Assembly: GCA_027257055.1 (NCBI GenBank)
Contig: JAPVLO010000404.1
Span: 992,001-1,056,000, forward strand
Source of the DNA: Cephalopachus bancanus
Taxonomy: Eukaryota > Chordata > Mammalia > Primates > Tarsiidae
Direction: 5' to 3'
Length of the DNA stretch: 64,000 bases
Shown here: positions 47,601 to 59,917 of the stretch, piece by piece
Layout of the letters: the number at the start of each line of letters is the position of its first letter
Numbering within the stretch: position 1 is the stretch's first letter
Program-made: the position numbers and the translations under genes
Notes under the pieces: model-generated
The model's database searches: none
Told to the model about the DNA's origin: nothing
Seen by the model: the letters and a program-made list of their open reading frames with translations, nothing else

Positions 47601-48694
47601 AAATTGGAACTGGCATCCAATTCCTGAACAAACCCGAAACCCACAGGACATAAGAGATAAGAAAGACAAGTGGGACCTCATTAAACTGACAAGCTTCTGC
47701 AAAGCCAAAGAAACCATCAAGAGAGCAGGGAGGCAGCCCACAGACTGGGATAAAGTATTTGCCAACTCCAGTTCCGACAAAGGCTTAACATCTTAGATCT
47801 ACAAGGAACTCAAACGTGCTGAAAAGAAAAAAACAAACAACCCCATTATAAAGTGGGCAAAAGATATGAACAGACACTTCTCAAACGAAGACATCCGAGC
47901 AGCCAACAGGAAGAACATTTCTTCAACCAACATGAAGAAATGTTCAACCTCACTAAACATCAAGGAGATGCAAATCAAAACCACACTAAGATACCACCTC
48001 ACTCCAGTCAGAATGGCAATTATCAATAACTCAAAAAATGACAGTTGCTGGAGAGGGTGTGGCGAAAAGGGAACACTCCTACACTGTAGGTGGGAGTGCA
48101 AACTAGTTCAGCCTCTATTGTAAACAGTATGGTGACTCCTAAAAGTTCTAAAAATCGACCTCCCATATGACCCCGCATTCCCCTACTGGGAATATACCCT
48201 GAAGGACTCAAATCACTCTATAAAAAAGATACCTGCACACGTATGTTTATTGCAACAATGTTCACAACAGCAAGAACCAGGAATCAACCATACTGTCCAT
48301 CAAAAGAAGACTGGATTAAAAAAATGTGGTACATGTACACGAGCGAATACTATGCAGCCATAAAAAATAACAAAATCATGAACTTCTCAGCAACCTGGAT
48401 GGAACTAGAGTCAATAATACTGAGTGACCTCTCACAGAAACAAAGATCTGAGTATCACATGTGAACATCCATGTAATACTATAAGTAAAGGACTGACAGT
48501 GGTGGGAAACTATGGAGGGGGAGGGGAAAGGAGGTGGGATTAACGGTAGTCAATATCTGTCTGGGGACGGGGAGACACCCCTTATCAACAAGGGTACCTG
48601 AACGAAACATATTTGTATACCTAACCCTTAACTGTGCCCCACAATATCAAAATAAAAAATATTGATTAAAAATTAAAAAAATAAAAATAAAATG
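44690..48694 (+). mobile_element. Long 5'-truncated L1 (about 4.0 kb), plus strand
   Basis: Starts within the first codons of ORF2 (GGCTTGAATGTGAACAGAC) and runs through the endonuclease, reverse transcriptase and C-terminal region to a 3'UTR (48465-48655) and an A-rich tail. The 3'UTR is the short form. ORF1 and the 5'UTR are missing. The flanking texts AAAATCGGGACTC (44691-44703) and AAAATCTGGATTC (48695-48707) are alike and could be an eroded TSD, but this is weak. It is the only long L1 on the plus strand here. Confidence 0.95.
44696..48464 (+). pseudogene. L1 ORF2 (endonuclease / reverse transcriptase), disrupted
   Basis: ORF2 protein nicks DNA and primes reverse transcription at the cut. 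Visible parts in order: N-terminal endonuclease, damaged by a deletion of a few dozen bases after the QETHL-like region (about 44805); endonuclease C-terminus in the longest open piece (45154-45861), with YSKIDH and the catalytic SDH triplet at 45328-45336; reverse transcriptase (46191-46655), with [10 protein letters not shown] (catalytic Asp near 46443); FADD active site at 46741-46752, intact; the thumb (46938-47282); and the Cys-rich C-terminus (CWRGCGEKG, 48046-48101). At least eight stops or frameshifts split it, so it cannot make a working protein. Confidence 0.93.
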
Positions 48695-50850
48695 AAAATC
48701 TGGATTCTTACTTGCTAGGTACCTATTTAGTACTAATCTGTTGGTATACTTTGTAGTATTGTTTTTGGTTTGTACACTCAAGAAAGGTTTATTAAAAAAG
48801 ATAAACAAGTGGGTAGGTGCATGCATGAGTGAGTATAATTGAAGATGCTAATATACTTGTTTCACAGAGAAGCTGAAACAGATTAAATAAATGTTAAGGC
48901 CATGAGTTTCTGCTTTGAACTACTAAATGCTAAGTGTGCAAAGACTGTCATAAGATTCTTAGATTGACGTGGAACAAAAACATCTAACATCTTAGGCTCT
49001 GGAAACAAAGGCTTTATAAAAAGTATGGCAGCGTTCCCTCAGGAACTGATTATGTCAACCTGTTTCCTAACAAAATGCCATGGAAGTTGGCATTTTAGTA
49101 ATTGCAAGAAAAAATCTTTATCTTAAAAAAATTTGGTTTTAAGTCTTTATCTTTGAAAGTGTCCCAGGGACTTAAATTGTTATGAAAATCTGGATTCAGG
49201 AACATATGACTTATAATCTTCTGGCTGGTTTTCTAACCGTGTGAGTCCAGGACTATCTGGAGCCTGTTTCCTAGACACTGACTGTGACTGTGCACTTTCT
49301 GAGGAGCCAAGCTGTCTTTACACAACTTATTGTGGTTGTTTTCCCAACTCTGAAAACTTTGAGTCCTGAGAAACATTATTAAAGTCTATGTCGCATAAAC
49401 CCAATCAAATGCCACACGACAACACAAGGAAGGTAGGAGGTTGACATTCAGGTTCTCTTTAGTAAGTCTGGTCACCTCTCAGGTAGTTCTCCTATGACAT
49501 CTACCCATTTCTTCACTTTCTTGTTCAGCTTCCTTTCCCCTGGGCACCACCATATCTAATAGATATCCTTCCCCCAGTGTGGGAACCATCATGCCTACCA
49601 GGAGCCTTCCAGCTTCAGTTGAACCTATCTAAAATACTATTATAGACTTATTATTTAATTAGAATTCTTTCAAGTCCTATAAAAATTTAGCTTATAGCCA
49701 AAATAGAGCAAATATTTTTAAAAATAATAACTTGAGTAAAGGAGTGAATTTTTCCCTTTATACGTTCATTTCTTAAATTTCAAACTCTAAATGTGTTAAA
49801 ATGAATGAGCAAAGACAAACCCAGAAGCAGAAGTTTTTATATTTTTATAAAAGATACTCTTGCATAAAATACCCCATAAAGAACATCCAGTATGTTTCCC
49901 CTGTGTCCTCTGAAATGAGCAGGTGTTTTTCTATCTAGTTAGAACTCTCAATACTGAACATCATAATGATGTTTGGGAAAGATTAGAAGTAACAATGAGC
50001 CATTGAATGATCCAAAGTTGTTTCAGTGCTTTTCTCCTGAGAGTAATGAGATAACTTGTGAACAAAAAAATGAGGTATAATTAAATAGAATTAGATTTTC
50101 ATACGCAAGATTTACATCTTGGGTTTCCCTTGAGTTTTTACTGGCCTTTGTCAGTCGGAGACTCAGAGAAAAAGCAAAATGAAGGAACGACTTGCAGAGA
50201 TGTGGTCAAGGTAAGGGACAAAGCAAGAGTTGACAGGACACCAAGAGACTAATGGCAGTGGGAAGCCTAGGTCTGAAGAGAAGGAAAGCAAAGCAGTGTT
50301 ACTGGGCCATGAACTGAAGCTGAAGAGAAGGACTACCCAGTGGAGTTGTGGAAATGGAACTCAACAGTTGCATCAGACTACTGAAAATACAGAGAGGAGG
50401 AAAGAAAGGAAAAGAAAAGAAAAGAAAGAGTAAAAGGCAGTCTAGAGCTAGAAAGGAGGGCCGAAGAAATAGCCATGTCTCTCTTTGACCTCACATTCCC
50501 TGCTGGTGTTTACTAAGTTAGCCTAATCCAAATGGAAGCCAAGTGGAACTTCCTTCTTAGGCTATTTACCAGTAGTGTTCTTACTGACTGTTTTTCTCTT
50601 GGTTTATTATTGTCCAGGGAACTCTGAAGTCTGTTTTTTCCTGCTACCTACACAGAACCGTGCAGTTGCCATATGTCTGATTGATTTCTTGGACTTTGCT
50701 CTCAGCTCTAACATCTTTAATAGAGTGTTATATCATATATTTCAACTTGAATACCAATTCCTAACTATTAGTACCATTTACTAAAAAAAATTCGAAATAA
50801 GCTTTGTGTCTTTGGTATTTCTTGCCAAATCACAGGTTAAAAAAGTTTTT
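48695..50850. other. Unique DNA, no gene seen
   Basis: No recognised repeat or exon. A purine-rich stretch near 50160-50440 ends in AAAG units. Confidence 0.5.
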
Positions 50851-51163
50851 AAAACCGTTCATAGCCGGGCTCCGTGGCTCAGCCTGTAATCCCGTGCCTT
50901 GGAAGGCTGAGGTGAGTGGAATGCCTGAGCCTGCGGGTTCGAGACCCACCTGGGCAACTTGGTGAGACCTCATGTCTACAATAAATCAAAAAAATTAGCC
51001 GGGCGTGGTAGCGCGCGCCTGTAGTTCCAGCTACTTGGAAGGCTGAGGCGGAAGGATCGCCGGAGCCCAGCAGGTCGAGGCTGTGGTGGCCGGGAGTGGC
51101 CACTGCACTCCAGTCTGGGCGACAGAGTGAGACTCCTACTCAAAAAAAAAAAAACTGTTCATA
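50851..51163 (+). mobile_element. CpG-rich young Alu, plus strand, with TSD
   Basis: Sense Alu retaining many CpGs (GCCGGGCGTGGTAGCGCGC, GGATCGCCGGAGCCC). The private features are clear: GTGGCTCAGCCTGTAATCCC, AACTTGGTGAGACCTCATG and ATAAATCAAAAAAATTAGCC. Flanks AAAACCGTTCATA (50851-50863) and AAAACTGTTCATA (51151-51163) form a 13-bp TSD with one C/T change. CpG retention suggests one of the youngest insertions in the window. Confidence 0.95.
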
Positions 51164-51787
51164 AAATTTTCCCTCAAACCGTATTTCTGCTTTTCCTATG
51201 TTATAACTCAGCAACATAAATTTGGGGATAAAGTAAAATTTTTGGTTACTTTTAAATAATAAGCATGAAATTTGCTGACATGTTTCTTATTACTGATACA
51301 TAAAACATTTCTATGTACTTCTTTAGATTTTAGTAAAGACCTTTTTATTTCAATATTTTAAATCAAAGCCCATCATTTACTTAGAGGTAGATTTATAAAC
51401 AATGTATTAAAAGTATCTTTAAACATCAGATAAATTCCTACGTCATTAAAGTAAATGGAATTTAAGTTTAATTTGCTCTTAGTTCCTATCAATCTTCATT
51501 AATTCATTCACTTATTCATTCATGGAACAAAATATTTGTTCAGTGACTATTACCATATGTCATTATATGTAAGTTGCCATCAAATATAAGTAGCATCCTG
51601 ATTTCAGAAATATTAATGTGAAAAAAGTGTATATTTTAGAATCGATGAGATAATGTGTATGGTCGGTTTCGATTTAGAATAAGTTGTGGTTGGGAAACAG
51701 CTTATGGCCTAGGATTTATAGCCAAAGGCAAGAAAACCGAGCCAAACCAGAGTATCTGGGTTTTAATTGACATTTTGGTGTCTCACT
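51164..51787. other. Unique AT-rich DNA
   Basis: No gene. ATTCATTCACTTATTCATTC (51500 region) recalls an ancient dispersed repeat. Confidence 0.45.
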
Positions 51788-52074
51788 CTTTTTTTTTTGA
51801 GTTGGAGTCTCACTGTCGCCCAGACTGGAGTGCAGTGGCCGCTCCCGGCCACCGCAGCCTCGACCTGCTGGGCTCCAGCGATCCTTCCGCCTCCGCCTTC
51901 CGAGTAGCCGGAACTACAGGCGCCGCGCTACCATGTCTGGTTGATTTTTGATGTATTGCAGAGATGAGGTCTCGCCAAGTTGCCCAGGCGGGTCTCGAAC
52001 CCGCGGGCTTAGGCAATCCACTCACTCAGCCTCCCAAAGGCACGGGATTACAGGCTGAGCCACCGAGTACGGCC
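51788..52074 (-). mobile_element. CpG-rich young Alu, minus strand, in an L1 tail
   Basis: Antisense lineage-specific Alu (GAGTTGGAGTCTCACTGTCG, CGGCCACCGCAGCCTCGACC, GGTCTCGAACCCGCGGGC, CAGGCTGAGCCACCGAGT). It ends directly in a T run of more than 20 bases that is the tail of the adjacent antisense L1, so it probably inserted into that tail; the TSD would then be a T run and cannot be read. Confidence 0.92.
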
Positions 52075-53270
52075 TTTTTTTTTTTTTTTTTTTTTTTAAT
52101 TTTAGATTCAGAGCATACATTTGCAGATTCATTACATGAATATAGTACAAAACAGTGAGATTTGGGCTTCTAGTAAACCCCTTACCCAAATAGTGAACAT
52201 TGTACTCAACAGGTACTTTTCCAGCCCTCACGTTCCTCTCACTCTACCCTTATTTTAAGTCTCCATTGTCTATTAATTCTGTCTTTACATCCATGTGTAT
52301 CTATTGTTGAGCTCCTACTTATAAGTGAAAATATGTAGTGCCTGATTTTCTGTTTTTGTATTATTTCACTTAAGAAAATGACCTCCAGCTCCATCCATGT
52401 TGCTGTGAAAAATATGATTTCATTCTTTTTTATGGATACATAGTATTCCATGATGTATATATACACATCTTCTTTGTCCAGTCAACTGTTGATCGACACA
52501 GGTTGATTCCATGACTTTGCTATCATGAATAGTGCTATGATAAACATATGACTGCAGGTGTCTTTTTAATAAAAAGATTTCTTTCCGTTGGTAGGAAAAC
52601 AAGCACTTTGGTAGTAGTGGGATTGCTGGGTCGAAAGGTATTTTTATTTTTAGTTCTTTGAGCAAACTCCATACTGTTTTCCATAGGAGTTATACTAATT
52701 TACATTTCTTCCTGTTGTGTGCAAGCATTCCTTTTCTCTGCATCCTGGCCAGCATCTGTTATTCTTTGACAATTTAGTAATAGCCATTCTGAGTGGTGTG
52801 AGATGGTATCTCAATATGGTTTTAATTTGCATTTCTCTGATGATTAATCACTAATCATCTGAACACTTTTTTCAGATGCTCGTTGGCTGCTTGTATGTCT
52901 TCTTTTGAGAAACATCTATTCATGTCCTTTGCCTATTTGTTGATTTGTTTGAGTTCCTTACAGATCCTGAATATTAGTCTTCTGTTGGATGCATAGTTTG
53001 CAAATATTTTCCCCACTTTGTATGTTGTTTGTTTATTTTGTTGGTTATTTCTTTTGCTGTGCAGAAACTCTTTAGTTAATTAGATCCCATTTGTCTATTT
53101 TTGTTTTTGTTGCATTTGCTTTTGAGAACTTGGTCACAAATTCTTTGCCTAGACCAATGCCTAGAAGAGTTTTTCCTAGATATTCTTCTAGGATGTTTAT
53201 AGTTTCAGGTCTTATATTTAAGTATTTAATCCTTCTTGAGTTTATTTTTGTTGTATATAAAAAGAGATAG
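52075..53270 (-). mobile_element. 5'-truncated older L1 (about 1.2 kb), minus strand
   Basis: Long T tail, then an older 3'UTR (GAGATTTGGGCTTCTAGTAA) and the antisense ORF2 C-terminus (ATTCCATGATGTATATATAC, GGGATTGCTGGGTCG, GCATTTCTCTGATGATTAAT), truncated near GAGATAGAGGTTC. Coding capacity lost. Similar in age to the L1 at 6.3 kb. Confidence 0.88.
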
Positions 53271-53275
53271 AGGTT

Positions 53276-54555
53276 CTTTTTTCAATAAGTATGTTTGTGT
53301 CTTGAATGCAGGAACTGTATCAAACTTTTTTGACTTTATAGTGTGATTGCAAAATATAATCATAGAATGTTAGTGATGGAAAGGACGTTAGAGACCATTT
53401 AGTAATCTAGTCCAACTTTCTTACTTACAGAAAAGGGAATCAGAGCAGTGCCAACTTATCCTGATAACCTAGCTAATTAGTAGCAGACTGGAGACTGAAA
53501 TTCAATGATCAAATCTCAGTGTTTTGTCCATTATACAATGCAGTTTTTAAAAGTAGATGTCATTGAATATACAGGTACTTATTGTATGCTTACCAGGTTC
53601 ACAACTAACTCATACAAATACTCCATTTAGGTGTTGAGGCTTTATTATAACTTAACCATAGTACAAAAGGCTTAGTGATATATTTGTGTCACCTTTAGGA
53701 ATATATTTGTTAATAATAGTTTTTACCCTAGGAAAACGTAATCCATTTCCTGTTACATTGAATGGCTCATTCATTCTTTTTTGGGTGTTTGCGTTCTTCA
53801 TTTTAGCATCAAAATTAGAATTAAGAAAAAATATAAGTAATTTATATATACTGTATAAAAATAGAATGAGTATAAATAATTTGATCATTTATGTATTCAT
53901 CCATTCCTTAACAAGCACTTAAATTTCAATTTCTGTGATTCATTGTTGCATATATTTATTTTATTTTGTTGTATTTAGTAACGAGCTAATCCTTACTTCA
54001 CCCAACCCCACCATTTATATTATCTAAGTTAACTAGTATTCATTTTTGAGTCATGTAGGTATAGCAAAATTTAAAAAGAGAGATGAATTTAGGACATTTA
54101 GTTGTCTTTTTTTTTTTGTCATAAGAAAGACTCTGTCGTAATGTGTTTTTTAATCTACTGTTTTCAGGTATATAATTGTCTAAGTTTGCTTTTGTATCAT
54201 TGATTACATGAAAAGAAAAGGCGTGCCCCAAAGCTTTACAGACTTGGCAAGTTGTATTTATTATACAAATTTCCTAAGTGTTCAAAGATAAATTATTTTC
54301 CAACATAAGTAGGAAATGATTGGTAGCATTTCCATTGAGTATACAGAGCTGATTTTGCCTTTGAATTTCACTACTATTCTTTGGCATTGGCTTTATTGAA
54401 ATGTTAATTTAGATGTGATGTGTCAACATTTAAAAAATGTAAAAATCGGAAAGTTCCAGGTGGATTCATATATTCTTTAAAATCTGCAGAATATAGCTAT
54501 GTAGAAAAATACCGCTTTACTTTCTTCATTCTGGCTAAAAAGTTAAGTTTCATGT
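53276..54555. other. Unique DNA with an ancient SINE-like remnant
   Basis: 53355-53540 (TCATAGAATGTTAGTGATGG, AAAGGACGTTAGAGACCATT, AGTCCAACTTTCTTAC) resembles an ancient MIR-related SINE in antisense. The rest is AT-rich with no gene; open frames on both strands reach 78 codons. Confidence 0.45.
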
Positions 54556-54783
54556 CCATTTGTGCTTCCTTTTTTAAAAAACTTTTTATTTTAAAGATGT
54601 GGAGTACAATTCAGGATTAGGTATACAAATGGTCATTGTACAGGTAAAGTTTGAGCCTCACTTTGTTCCCCCACTTCACCTGGTTTGAGATAAGGTACCC
54701 TTACTGATGAAGTGTGCTTGCCTCCCTCCCCTGGCAGTTTCTCACTACTGCCAAGCCCTTTCTTATACTATTATGATAATTGT

Positions 54784-57700
54784 TCAGAGTCCACTTATGA
54801 ATGAGAACATGTGATACTCAGTTCCTTGTTTCTGTGACATATCACTGAGTATTATAGACTATAAGTTCATCCAAATTGCTGCGAAGTTCGTATTTTTATC
54901 TTTTATGGCTGCATAATATTCCATCATGTATATGTACCACTTATCCAGTCGACTTTCAATGGGCAGCATGCTTGATTCCATGATTTTGCTATTGTGAATA
55001 ATGCTTCAATATACATTTGTGTATAGATATCTTTTTTATAGAGTGATTTAAGTTCCTCCAGGTATATTCCCAGAATGGGGATTGCTGAACCATATGGAAT
55101 ATTGATTTTTAGATCTTTTAGGTATCACTGCACTGTTTTTCACAGAGGTTGTACTAATCTACAATCTCACCAACAGTATAGAAGTATTCCTTTTTCTCCA
55201 CATCCTCCCCAGCATCTGTTGTTTTTTGAGTTATTGATGATGACCATTCTGACTGGAGTTAGGTGGAATTTCAGTGTGGTTTTAATTTGCATGTCTTTGA
55301 TGATTAGTGAGGCTGAAGATCTTTTCATGTATCTGTTGGCTGCTCGTATGTCTTCTTTTGAGAAGTATATATTCATATCCTTTGCACACTTTGTAATGGA
55401 GCTGTTTTCTTTTTTCCTTTCGGCACGTTTGAGTTCCTTGTAGAGCCTAGATATTAGGCCTTTGTCAGATATAGAATTGGCAAAAATTTTTTTCCATTCT
55501 GTGGACTGTCTCCCCACTCTCTCAATGGTTTATTTTGCTTTGTGGAAGCTTTTCAGTTTAATGAGGTCCCACTTGTCTATCTTATCTCTTATTGCATAGA
55601 CATCTGGGGTTTTGATCAGGAATTGGTTGCCTACTCTGATTTCTGTAGGGGTGTCTCCTGCATTTTCTAAGATTCTTATAGTTGGAGGTTTTAGGTTTAG
55701 GTTTTTGATCCATTTAGAGTTAATTTTTGTGTATGGTAATAGGTAGGGGTCCTGTTTCAATCTTCTGCATGTGGTCAGCCAGTTTTCCCAGCACCATTTA
55801 CTGACTAGGTTCTCCTCTCCCTAGTGGTTGGTGGTGGAGGCCTCGTTGAAGATGAGTTGGTTGAGAAATTGAGGTTTTACTTTCAGAATCTCCATCCTGT
55901 TTCATTGGTCTATATGCCTGTTTTTGTTTCAGTACCAGGCTATTTTGATTATTGTAGCCTTATAATAAAGTTTAAGTCTGGAATTGTGATATTTCCTTCA
56001 TTGCGTTGTTTCTTTTGCTGAGGATTGTTTTGACTATTTGTGGTTGCTTATGTTTCCATATGAATTTCTGTGTTTTCATTTCCAAGTTTGAGAAGAATGA
56101 TGCTGGTAATTTATGGGTGTTGTGCTAAATCTGGATAGGATGGACATCTCAACAATATTGATTCTTCTACTCCATGATCATGGAATATTTTTCCATTTGT
56201 TTGTGTCTTCTTGGATTTTTTTGAGCAGTGCTTTGTAGTTTTCATTGTAAAGGTCTTTCACTTATCTGGTTAGGAAGATGCCAATGTATTTTATTTTATT
56301 TTATTTGTTGTGGTTATTGTGAATGGGATTGTGCTTTTTATTAGATTCTCTGTCTGTTTGTTGTCAGTGTATAAGAATGCAACTGTCTTCTGTACATTGA
56401 TGTTGTACCCTGAGACTTTGCCAGTATCCTTTATCAGTGTAAGAAGATTTTTGACAGGTTCTGTGGATTTTCAGGGTGTAGAATCATATCGTCTGCTAAG
56501 AGGAGTAACTTGACTTCCTCCTTTCCTATTTGGAAGACTCAGATTTCCTTATCTTGTCTGATTGCTGTAGCTAGGACTTCCAACCCTATGTTGAACAGGT
56601 GGGGCAAAAAAGCCTTATCTTGTTCCAGTTTTCAGGGGAAATGCGTCCAATTTTCATCCATTTAGCAATATGTTGGCTGTGAGTTTATCATAGATGTCTC
56701 TTACTATTTTGAGGAATGTTCCCTTTATGCCTAGCTGTTCAAGGATTTTTATAAAGAAGGGATACTGGATTTTTGCCAAAAGCATTTTCAGCATCTAATG
56801 ATTAATCATGTGACTCCTATTTTTACATCTGTTGATGTATTTAGTTGCGTGTTGATGTATTTAATCACTGGGGATAAAACTTACTTTGACATGGTGGATG
56901 ATTTTTGAAATGTGTTGTTGGATTCAATTTGCTAGAATCTTGTTGAGTATTTTTGCGTCTATGCTCATCAGGGATATTGGCCTGTAACTCCCTTTCTTTG
57001 GTGGATCTTTGCCTGGTTTGGGTAGGGTATCAGTTTGATGTTGGCTTCATAAAATGATTTGGGGAGAGCTCCATCTTTCTCGTTTGCTTGGAATACTTTC
57101 AGTAGGATTGGTATCAGCTCCTCCTTGTATGTTTGTAGAACTCCACTGGAAAGCCATGTGGTCCAGGACTTTTTTTTATGGGTAGTTTTCTTATGAAGGA
57201 GTCAATTTCCTGGATTGTTATTGATCTATTTAATGTCTCAATTAATTATTGTTTCAACGTTTTGAAGTTGTGTAATGTCAGAAAGTCCTCCATTTTATTT
57301 AGGTTTTCGAGTTTGTTCCATTACAAGTGTGCATAGTAATCTCTGATGATTTTTTGTATTTTTTCAGGGTCCATTGTGATTTGATCTTTCACATTTCTGA
57401 TTGTGTTTATTTTGGCTTTTTCTCTCTTTTTCTTGGTCAGTCTGTCTAGGGGTCCATCAGTCTTGTTTATCCTTTCAGAGAGTCAGCCTTTTGTTTTGAT
57501 GATTTTTTTCTATGATGTTTTTTCTTCTATGTCCTGTATTTGGGCTTTTACTTTGATGATCTGGATTCTTCTGCTTAAGTTAGAGTTTTAGTGGTCTTGT
57601 CTTTAGTGATTTGTTAGGCTGTTAAATTGTGATCATTTTCTTGATGTGTGTTTAGAAAGAAATAAATTCCCTTCTCAATACTGCTTTAATGGCTGCCCAG

Positions 57701-58537
57701 AGGTTTTGGTAAAATGTGTCTTTATTTTCATTTGTTTCCAGAACTCTTTTAATTTCTGTTTTGCTTTCCATGTTCACCCAGGAGTTGTTCAGCATCATGC
57801 TGTTTAGTGTCCATGTCTTTGACGGTTTGGGAGTAGCTTTGTTGGTGTTGATATTTATTTTTTTCCACTGTGGTCTGAGAAGGTGCATTACAGTATTTTG
57901 ATCTTATGAATTTTTTTATGCTTGATTTATGGCTGAGGATGTGGTTGTTCTTGGAGTATACTCCATGTGGTGATGAGTAGAATATATATTCCATGGCTGT
58001 TGGGTGGAGTGCTCTGCAATCCATTTGGTCAAGGGCCAACTTGAGATTCCGAATCTCCTTATTGATTTTTTGCTTCAATGATGTATCTAGGGTTGTTAGC
58101 ATGGTATTTAAGTCCCCAGCTATGTTAGTGTTAGAGTCAATATCTTTTTAAAATTTACCTAGATGCTGGTTTATAAAGGTAGGTGCTCCTATATTGAGTG
58201 CATATATGTTTAGGATCGATATATCTTGTTGATGGATTGAAACTTTTATCATTATGCAGTGACCTTCAGTACCCTTTAAATTTTTTGATAGCTTAAAGGA
58301 TATTTTGTCTGATATTAAGATCACAACTTCTGCTTTCTTCTGTGTTCTGTTAACCTGAAAATTTATTTTCCATCCTCTTACTTTGAGTCTATGAGTATCC
58401 ATTCTGGTGAGATGAGTCTCCTGGGGACAGCTTATTATTACATCAGGGTTTTTATCCAGTCTGTGTATTTTCAGTGATGTATTTAGTCCATTCACATTTA
58501 GGATAATTATTGACATGTGAGAGTTTATCCCTGTCAT
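54784..58537 (-). pseudogene. L1 ORF2, disrupted, nearly complete length
   Basis: About 3.75 kb, close to the usual ORF2 length (about 1,270 codons). The start ATG at 58537 opens a 129-codon piece with the endonuclease N-terminus (LNVNGLN with the conserved Asn, PQETHL with the conserved Glu). Further pieces cover the endonuclease middle, the RT and the C-terminal Cys-rich region (CWGGCGEKG, about 55200-55225). The RT active site reads LADD (56488-56499) instead of FADD because of one base change. Many stops and frameshifts break it; no functional enzyme. Confidence 0.92.
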
Positions 58538-58669
58538 GAGGGTCTTATAAGGTTTATTGTTTTGTTGTTTTATTTATTTGTTGTTTTTCTTTTGATTTGG
58601 GGGTTGATATGTGTGTGTGTTTTCATTTTCCTGTATTGGTGGGAACAGTATGGTCATTATTTTTGTTTT

Positions 58670-59600
58670 TCTGTGGTTAATACTTTCTTTAGTGTTTCAT
58701 GTAGAGCTGGTCTGGAGGTACCCCATAAACTCTTAGGGATTGGATGTCTGGGAAGGATTTGAATTATCCATTGCTGATGAGGCTTAACTTTGCCTGGTTG
58801 GAAATTCTTGGTTGGAATTGTTTATCTTTGAGAACTTTGAAGATTGGACTCTAGTCTCTTCTAGCCTGTAGTGTTTCTTAGATAAGTCTGTTGCTATTCT
58901 AATTGATCTTCCCCAGTAAGTAGTCTGACCTTTCTCTCTTGTTGCCCTTAAGATTTTTTCTTTTGTACCTACATTGTGTAAGTGAGTTACTATATGTCTA
59001 GGAGTTGGACTTCTCATTTGATGTCTTGCAGGGGTTCTCTGAATTTCTTGTGCTTGAATAGTCACATCTCTCATGAGATGAGGGAAGTATTTTTGAAAAA
59101 TTTCATGGCATATTTGTTCCAGAGTGGTATCTGTTTCTCTATCTGTCTCAGGAATGACAGTTAATAATTGGTCTGGCCTCTTGATATAATCACACATCTT
59201 CTGGAGGTTTTATTCTGTCTTTTTAAGCTTCTATTCTATGTTTTTAACAGTTTGCATTAGTTCCATGTTTTTATCCTCAAGCTCTGAGATTATTTCTTCT
59301 GTTTGTTTAATTCTGCTTTCTATGCTTGCCAGTTTGTTATTTATTTCATTTACTGTATTCTTTACTGCTGTCATGTCAGTTATCAACTCCTTCATTCTTT
59401 CCTCTTGTCTCTCCTCATTTCTATTCATTCTCTCTATTAGTATCTTGATCGCTTTGTTTGTGGTTTTTAACAAGTCTTTTGGGGGGCTCTTCATTGTTTG
59501 AGTTCCAAAGTCCATATATTCAGATGCTGTCTTTTCAGGGGTCTGGAGGGGACCTGTGTTCTTCCTTTGGTTCTCCTTCATTTGTGATGGTTTCCCTCCC
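58670..59600 (-). pseudogene. L1 ORF1 (RNA-binding chaperone), disrupted
   Basis: ORF1 protein coats L1 RNA as a coiled-coil trimer. The first piece (59231 up to about 59600) has the coiled coil: heptads such as IERMNRNEERQEERM and EINNKLASIESRIKQTEEI. The second (58784-59197) holds the RRM-like core (IQAQEIQRTPARHQ) and part of the C-terminal domain (REKGQTTYWG). A premature stop at 58784 cuts the C-terminal domain, whose text continues in another frame to about 58670. The ATG at 59644 lies in the Alu tail and is not the true start. Confidence 0.88.
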
Positions 59601-59605
59601 CCTTT

Positions 59606-59917
59606 TCTTCTACCTTTCTTTTTTTTTTTGAGTTGGAGTCTCACTCTGTCACCCAGACTGGAGTACAGTGGCTGCTCCCGGCCACCACAGCCTCGACCTG
59701 CTGGGTTCCGGCGATCCTTCCGCCTCAGCCCTCCAAGTAGCCGGAATTACAGGCATGCACTACCACGCCCGGCTGATTTTTTGATTTGTTGTAGAGATGA
59801 GGTCTCGCTGCCCAGGCGGGTCTCGAACCCGTGGGTTCAGGCAATCCACTCACCTCAGCCTCCCAAAGGCATGGGATTACAGGCTGAGCCACTGAGCCTG
59901 GCTCTTCTCCCTTTCTT
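59606..59917 (-). mobile_element. Young Alu inserted in the full-length L1, with TSD
   Basis: Antisense lineage-specific Alu (GAGTTGGAGTCTCACTCTG, CGGCCACCACAGCCTCGACC, TTTGATTTGTTGTAGAGATG, TACAGGCTGAGCCACTGAGC). Flanks TCTTCTACCTTTCTT (59606-59620) and TCTTCTCCCTTTCTT (59903-59917) form a 15-bp TSD with one mismatch. The interrupted L1 text resumes on both sides, so the Alu is younger than this L1. Confidence 0.96.

Noticed and set aside
50930..50960. tRNA-like GGTTCGAGACC box
   Set aside because: It is the internal RNA polymerase III B box of the Alu left arm, not a tRNA gene.
51655..51951. Open frames of about 100 codons in Alus here and at 24.1, 32.0 and 59.6 kb
   Set aside because: They are translations of Alu sequence (recurring LLGSGDPSASAFQVAGTTG-type peptide), not genes.
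59644..59644. ATG at 59644 as the start of L1 ORF1
   Set aside because: The ATG and the following lysine run come from the inserted Alu's tail, not from the L1.
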